DNA from: Candidatus Altarchaeales archaeon
Lineage (GTDB): Archaea > Altiarchaeota > Altiarchaeia > IMC4 > SCGC-AAA252-I15
Assembly (NCBI GenBank): GCA_014727915.1
Contig: WJMO01000011.1
Span: forward strand, 1 to 64,000
DNA length: 64,000 bases
Direction of reading: 5' to 3'
The notes under the pieces are model-generated. The model did not search any database. It was not told the origin of the DNA and saw only the letters and a list, made by a program, of their open reading frames with translations. A program made the position numbers and the translations under genes. Of the stretch, positions 60,349-64,000 are shown piece by piece (position 1 is the first letter of the stretch; each line of letters begins with the position of its first letter).

Positions 60349-62669
60349 GTTCAATGGCGAAGTTATTGCACGGGAGGAAGGGCAGGCTGGCGTTGAGAGG
60401 TTCAGCCTACACGCTGATGTTCCTGGTATTGGTTGCGTCAGTCTACTTCACTCCTGAAGCAAGCTCCCAGGGTGGCGGTCCCCTGCCTCCTGGCTCCGGG
60501 TTCGGCGGGGGTTGGAGCATGGACACTTCGATAACCCAGTCGAACGCGAGCTTCTTCGGGGAGCGGCTTACCGTCAATTCGGGCCATAGGATATCGTTCG
60601 TCGACGACGTCAACCGCGACGGCTATGACGACATGATAATCGGCGCCTACAACGCCTACGGCGACCCCGTCGGTTCTAAGAGGGGCGAGGTCTATCTTGT
60701 CCTGGGCAGCTGGGAGTGGCAGATGGACACGAACCTCAGCGACGTCAACGCCAGCTATGTCGGGGAGGCCGACGATGATTATGCGGGGTTTGCTCTCTCC
60801 TTTGCGGGGGACGTGAACGCAGACGGATTCGCGGACTTCCTGATAGGCGCCTATGGAAACGACGATCCTGAGGATACCGGCGGTCAGAGCTACCTTATAC
60901 TGGGCCGTGCTGAGGGTTGGAGCATGGACTCTGTTCTGACGTCCGCCAATGCGAGCTTCTTCGGGGAGCGGTCATACCAACGCTCAGGCCATGGAGTGGC
61001 AGGGGTCGGGGATGTGAACGGCGACGGCTTCGACGACTTCATAGTGTCGGCGTCATACGACAGCGAACACGGGACCAACATAGGACAGGTGTACCTTATA
61101 ATGGGCAGACCCGAGGGTTGGAGCATGGACACTAACCTGAGCGAATCGAATGCGAGCTTCTTTGGCGAAGCTAACTCCGACTATGCGGGACATCATCTTT
61201 CATTGGCGGGAGTTGGTGACGTGAACTCTGATGGCTTCGACGACTTCCTCATAGGATCAGTATACAACGACGAATTCGGGCCTAACACAGGACAGTCGTA
61301 CCTCATCCTTGGGAGGCAGTTCGGGTGGGCTATGGACACGAACCTGAGCATGTCCAACGCCAGCTATTACGGCGAAGCGACAGAAGACTACTCCTGTGTC
61401 ACAGCTTCCGGTGCGGGAGACCTGAACGCCGACGGCACATTGGACTTCCTGGTGGGCGCATACTATAACAACGAAAACGGAGAGTATTCCGGCCAGTCTT
61501 ATGCGCTGTTCGGAGACAGCGGAGCCTGGACCCTGGACAACAATCTGAGCAAGTCCAATGCCAGCTTCAGGGGGGAGCGGCAGCAGAGCTATTCTGGCTG
61601 GCATCTCTCGGCCGTCGACGACGTGAACGGCGATGGCTTCGACGACTTCATGGTCGGAGCGTACCTGGACCTCGAACACGGATCTGACTCCGGCCAATCG
61701 TATATGCTCTTCGGCAAGAGCCGGGATTGGAATATGGACACAGGCCTCGGCGATTCCAACGCCAGCTTCTACGGGACAGAAACAAGCCCACATGGCGGCT
61801 CCTACTCCGGTTACGCGCTCACGGGCGTGGGGGACATGAACGCGGACGGGTTCTTCGACTTCTCCATCGGAGCCTACAGGGAGAGCGAGCACGAGCCCCT
61901 ATCCGGCCAGACTTACCTTTTCTACGGGGACAACAGCAGCTACGTGCCGATGACCATAACCTCCGTGTTGTTGGGGAATGAGAGCGATTACAGGCCGGCG
62001 GGGAACTATGTCATCGTCCCAGGATATGACAGCAGATTATACGTGAACGTGACCGCGACCGGCGGCAACGCGAACTTCCGGGATGTGGTGCGGGTGTGGG
62101 TTAACAGCAGCTCCGCGTCTAAGCCCATCAAGCTCATGTGCGTGGAGACCGGATTGGACACCAACGAATACCACGGGGTCTTCAGCGTCCGCAAGGGAGC
62201 CAGCATACAGCGGTTCCGGAAGGTCCAGGTCGCGAACATGACCAACATAACCGTGGCGGGAGTATACGCGGAGGACGTAAATGACGAGATACGGGTGTTC
62301 TACGGTTTGGAGAATACTAATCCCGTATTCGGCTACTACATGTACCAGCCTAATGAGACGTTCTCCAACGACACCTACATAAGCTCACCCACCGGCGCGG
62401 ACACCAACTACGGGAACAAGGAGGAACTGAAGGTCGGAAGATATGATTCGAGCAACATCTACCGGAGCCTGCTCCGCTTCGACATATCCCTGATACCCCC
62501 CGAGGCCAACGTCACACGTTCGATACTCAGCCTATACCTGTACAACGCCACGTACAGCATAGACGACCGCCCCTACAACCTCACAGGCTCATGGCTGGAG
62601 TCCCAGGTAACCTGGAACAACCGGCAGACGGGCACGGCATGGGGTAGCGCAGGCGGAGACTACGTCTGA
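60345..62669 (+). CDS. Integrin-alpha-like seven-repeat FG-GAP propeller protein, truncated DNRLRE-like end
   Basis: 774 residues from ATG 60345. Signal segment (YTLMFLVLVASVYFT), then seven repeats of W(S)MDTNLSxSNASFFGE followed by GDVNxDGFDDFLIGA with a DxNxDGxxD calcium loop (60510-61930), a complete seven-bladed integrin-like propeller. A beta-domain then lies at about 61945-62320. The last part (SPTGADTNYGNKEELKVG; LLRFDISLIPPEANVTRSIL) matches the start of a DNRLRE/disaggregatase-related domain but stops at GSAGGDYV, where family members normally continue. Extracellular ligand unknown. Confidence 0.85.
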   Translation: MSSMAKLLHGRKGRLALRGSAYTLMFLVLVASVYFTPEASSQGGGPLPPGSGFGGGWSMDTSITQSNASFFGERLTVNSGHRISFVDDVNRDGYDDMIIGAYNAYGDPVGSKRGEVYLVLGSWEWQMDTNLSDVNASYVGEADDDYAGFALSFAGDVNADGFADFLIGAYGNDDPEDTGGQSYLILGRAEGWSMDSVLTSANASFFGERSYQRSGHGVAGVGDVNGDGFDDFIVSASYDSEHGTNIGQVYLIMGRPEGWSMDTNLSESNASFFGEANSDYAGHHLSLAGVGDVNSDGFDDFLIGSVYNDEFGPNTGQSYLILGRQFGWAMDTNLSMSNASYYGEATEDYSCVTASGAGDLNADGTLDFLVGAYYNNENGEYSGQSYALFGDSGAWTLDNNLSKSNASFRGERQQSYSGWHLSAVDDVNGDGFDDFMVGAYLDLEHGSDSGQSYMLFGKSRDWNMDTGLGDSNASFYGTETSPHGGSYSGYALTGVGDMNADGFFDFSIGAYRESEHEPLSGQTYLFYGDNSSYVPMTITSVLLGNESDYRPAGNYVIVPGYDSRLYVNVTATGGNANFRDVVRVWVNSSSASKPIKLMCVETGLDTNEYHGVFSVRKGASIQRFRKVQVANMTNITVAGVYAEDVNDEIRVFYGLENTNPVFGYYMYQPNETFSNDTYISSPTGADTNYGNKEELKVGRYDSSNIYRSLLRFDISLIPPEANVTRSILSLYLYNATYSIDDRPYNLTGSWLESQVTWNNRQTGTAWGSAGGDYV

Positions 62670-62676
62670 TAACCTG

Positions 62677-62685
62677 CTTTTATAC
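62677..62685 (+). promoter_or_regulatory. TATA box for small membrane protein
   Basis: CTTTTATAC is centred 26 bases before ATG 62707; leaderless-type spacing right after the truncated propeller gene. Confidence 0.5.
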
Positions 62686-62706
62686 TGTTTATGTATATAG
62701 TAGAAC

Positions 62707-63126
62707 ATGACAGACCATCACCCTCATAGGCAGATGAGGATACCCATAATCCTGATATTGACCCTTGCGGTGATAATACTATCCGCTCTACTTATGGTGT
62801 CCTGGAACCGGCAGAATGTCCAGTGCACGGTACCCAGCAACCTGAAGGTACAATACGACCAGCCTAGAGTCTCGCAGTTGGACGGGACTTACTGGGCGTG
62901 CAGCACCTGGGTTTGCAACCGGCTGATGACACCCGCCGAGTGGATTAACAGGTACTGTTTCGTGCAGGAACAGGATACCGTATGCGGCATCCGGGACCAG
63001 GCAGGCAACAACTACGTTGTGCCCTTGAACCAGCTGAACGTCTCCGCCATCCAGGAGTGCGCAGAGTTCCTCTGCCTCCAGGAATCCCTGGTAAGGAACG
63101 CCTCCCACATACTCCCAGCACCCTGA
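62707..63126 (+). CDS. Small single-pass protein with extracellular Cys-containing domain
   Basis: 139 residues: N-terminal His/Arg stretch, one membrane helix (IPIILILTLAVIILSALLMV, about 12-31), then about 108 outside residues with eight cysteines in pairs (WACSTWVCNRL; CAEFLCLQ) and the motif MTPAEWINRYCFVQEQDT. No family recognised; the pattern suggests four disulfides. Confidence 0.75.
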   Translation: MTDHHPHRQMRIPIILILTLAVIILSALLMVSWNRQNVQCTVPSNLKVQYDQPRVSQLDGTYWACSTWVCNRLMTPAEWINRYCFVQEQDTVCGIRDQAGNNYVVPLNQLNVSAIQECAEFLCLQESLVRNASHILPAP

Positions 63127-63161
63127 AAGCCAACCTCTTTTATTCCTGGAAAGCCAAATAA

Positions 63162-63173
63162 CCTATAATATAT
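63162..63173 (+). promoter_or_regulatory. TATA box for the right-edge secreted protein
   Basis: CTATAATATATA is centred about 29 bases before ATG 63197. Confidence 0.45.
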
Positions 63174-63196
63174 ATTCTACTACTAGGTTGTAGGCC

Positions 63197-64000
63197 ATGG
63201 ATGAGGGGATAACACTTAAAATAACCTTGAAACAGGTATTACTGGTTTCCATCCTCGGTGTTTTTCTATTGGCTCCCGTCATCTCACAGCAGGACACGCC
63301 AGGCCTCCGGGAGGAGGATGGCTTGAATCATGTGTGGTTGAAGTACCGGCTAGGGCCGGGAGTCCGCAGGAACACATTGGTTGAAGACACTGGATATTCC
63401 CTCACATATAATGCGCGGCCGTTGATGAAGCCGTTGGTTGTGAATGAGGGCGGGCATCGGGTGGACTTGATGATCGTTAACAAGCCACCCTTTGTGGATG
63501 ATGAGAAGGGCTGGTTCAACCTGTCCGAGCCCAGCGCCGAGGTCGCGTGGGCTGCGTTGACGTTGAACCTCAGCTACAACAACGCCACCATAATCTTCGA
63601 AAGAACACTCGACTTCACCAACACCTCGGTGTTCAACATCACACGGGACGTTAACCTCAGCTACAACTGGGTGGAGATAGACACGGCCACGCTGAAGCCG
63701 CTCAACAGGCACGCGAAGATAATACTCTCCAACCTCACATTCAACGCCGTGAAGATAGAGAAGAACTACGCCCACTGCACAGACTGCACCGTACTCAGCT
63801 ACCAAGGGGGCAGGGCGGTGTTCAAGGTCGTGCCCACGCTCCTCAACTACCGGGCGGTGGAGCTCGCAGGATGGATAAACTGGGACCTCATAGACCTAAC
63901 GAGCGCGTGGATAGGCAGCACAGACAACAACCTGGGCGTCATACTGGTCGGCGAAGAAGGAGAGGACGGCACCCTAAGGCAGTACTACAGCTCCAACGAC
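63197..64000 (+). CDS. Secreted or surface protein, 3' end outside window
   Basis: The frame is open from ATG 63197 to the last base (268 codons, no stop). A signal peptide (QVLLVSILGVFLLAPVISQ, about residues 13-31) precedes a beta-rich mature region with many N-glycosylation sequons (NLS, NAT, NTS, NIT) and one close Cys pair (AHCTDCTVL). No recognised domain in the visible part. It continues the surface-protein cluster to its left. Confidence 0.8.
   Translation, partial: MDEGITLKITLKQVLLVSILGVFLLAPVISQQDTPGLREEDGLNHVWLKYRLGPGVRRNTLVEDTGYSLTYNARPLMKPLVVNEGGHRVDLMIVNKPPFVDDEKGWFNLSEPSAEVAWAALTLNLSYNNATIIFERTLDFTNTSVFNITRDVNLSYNWVEIDTATLKPLNRHAKIILSNLTFNAVKIEKNYAHCTDCTVLSYQGGRAVFKVVPTLLNYRAVELAGWINWDLIDLTSAWIGSTDNNLGVILVGEEGEDGTLRQYYSSND

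Overview
The window is archaeal chromosome. CarS (archaeol-lipid CDP synthase), an archaeal/eukaryotic-type glycyl-tRNA synthetase, NurA, a MEMO1/AMMECR1 fusion and many TATA boxes 24-30 bases upstream of start codons (leaderless-type promoters) all point that way. Most genes use G/C-ending codons. The biosynthetic genes (purC, ilvE, hom) argue against a strongly reduced parasite. Surface proteins with Thr/Pro linkers and a GITGYSV-type N-terminus resemble those of DPANN/Altiarchaeota-like lineages, but the phylum cannot be fixed from the sequence.

Left part (1-15.3 kb): three very large surface proteins. Two are giant Cys/Asp-rich proteins with MopE-type and thrombospondin-3-like metal-binding repeats, sharing beta-domains and a C-terminal membrane anchor. 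The third is a PQQ-/FG-GAP-type propeller protein. A convergent thioredoxin-CcdA fusion follows. Then come purC, a SpoIIM-like membrane protein, a Thr-rich lipoprotein and a sugar nucleotidyltransferase with a DUF5752-like tail (15.3-20.6 kb). An inferred minus-strand operon (20.6-25.7 kb) carries a propeller/TPR membrane protein, a TPR membrane protein with an oppositely charged tail, and glyS. galT lies beside it.

Middle (26.7-44 kb): a two-gene unit of an unknown protein and a divergent FtsZ-like GTPase; a tatA-tatC-tatA-lipoprotein operon; a membrane-anchored MEMO1-AMMECR1 fusion; a ferritin-like protein; an OFA-type MFS transporter; a GT39-like membrane glycosyltransferase; a TSUP exporter; ilvE; a zinc-ribbon membrane protein; a Tat-signal-bearing AmmeMemoRadiSam radical SAM enzyme in an operon with a membrane spermidine-synthase-like protein; then carS, an FAD oxidoreductase and a LarA-like protein in one operon.

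Accessory island (44.04-49.26 kb): clearly A/T-richer DNA with five RHS fragments. Three end in different but related beta-rich tips, and each tip gene is followed by a small membrane protein. This looks like an orphan RHS tip/immunity cassette array. A ribbon-helix-helix/RelE-like toxin-antitoxin pair sits between the last two fragments. No RHS N-terminus or integrase is present.

Right part (49.3-64 kb): hom with a separate ACT-domain subunit, topA, a transglutaminase-like/TPR protein, a small winged-helix protein, nurA, then a second surface-protein cluster: a 1645-residue protein, a seven-repeat integrin-like propeller protein with a truncated C-terminal domain, a small Cys-containing membrane protein and a secreted protein running off the end. 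The recurring theme is the cell exterior: giant adhesin-like proteins, export (Tat), disulfide handling (CcdA) and apparently an extracytoplasmic AmmeMemoRadiSam system.
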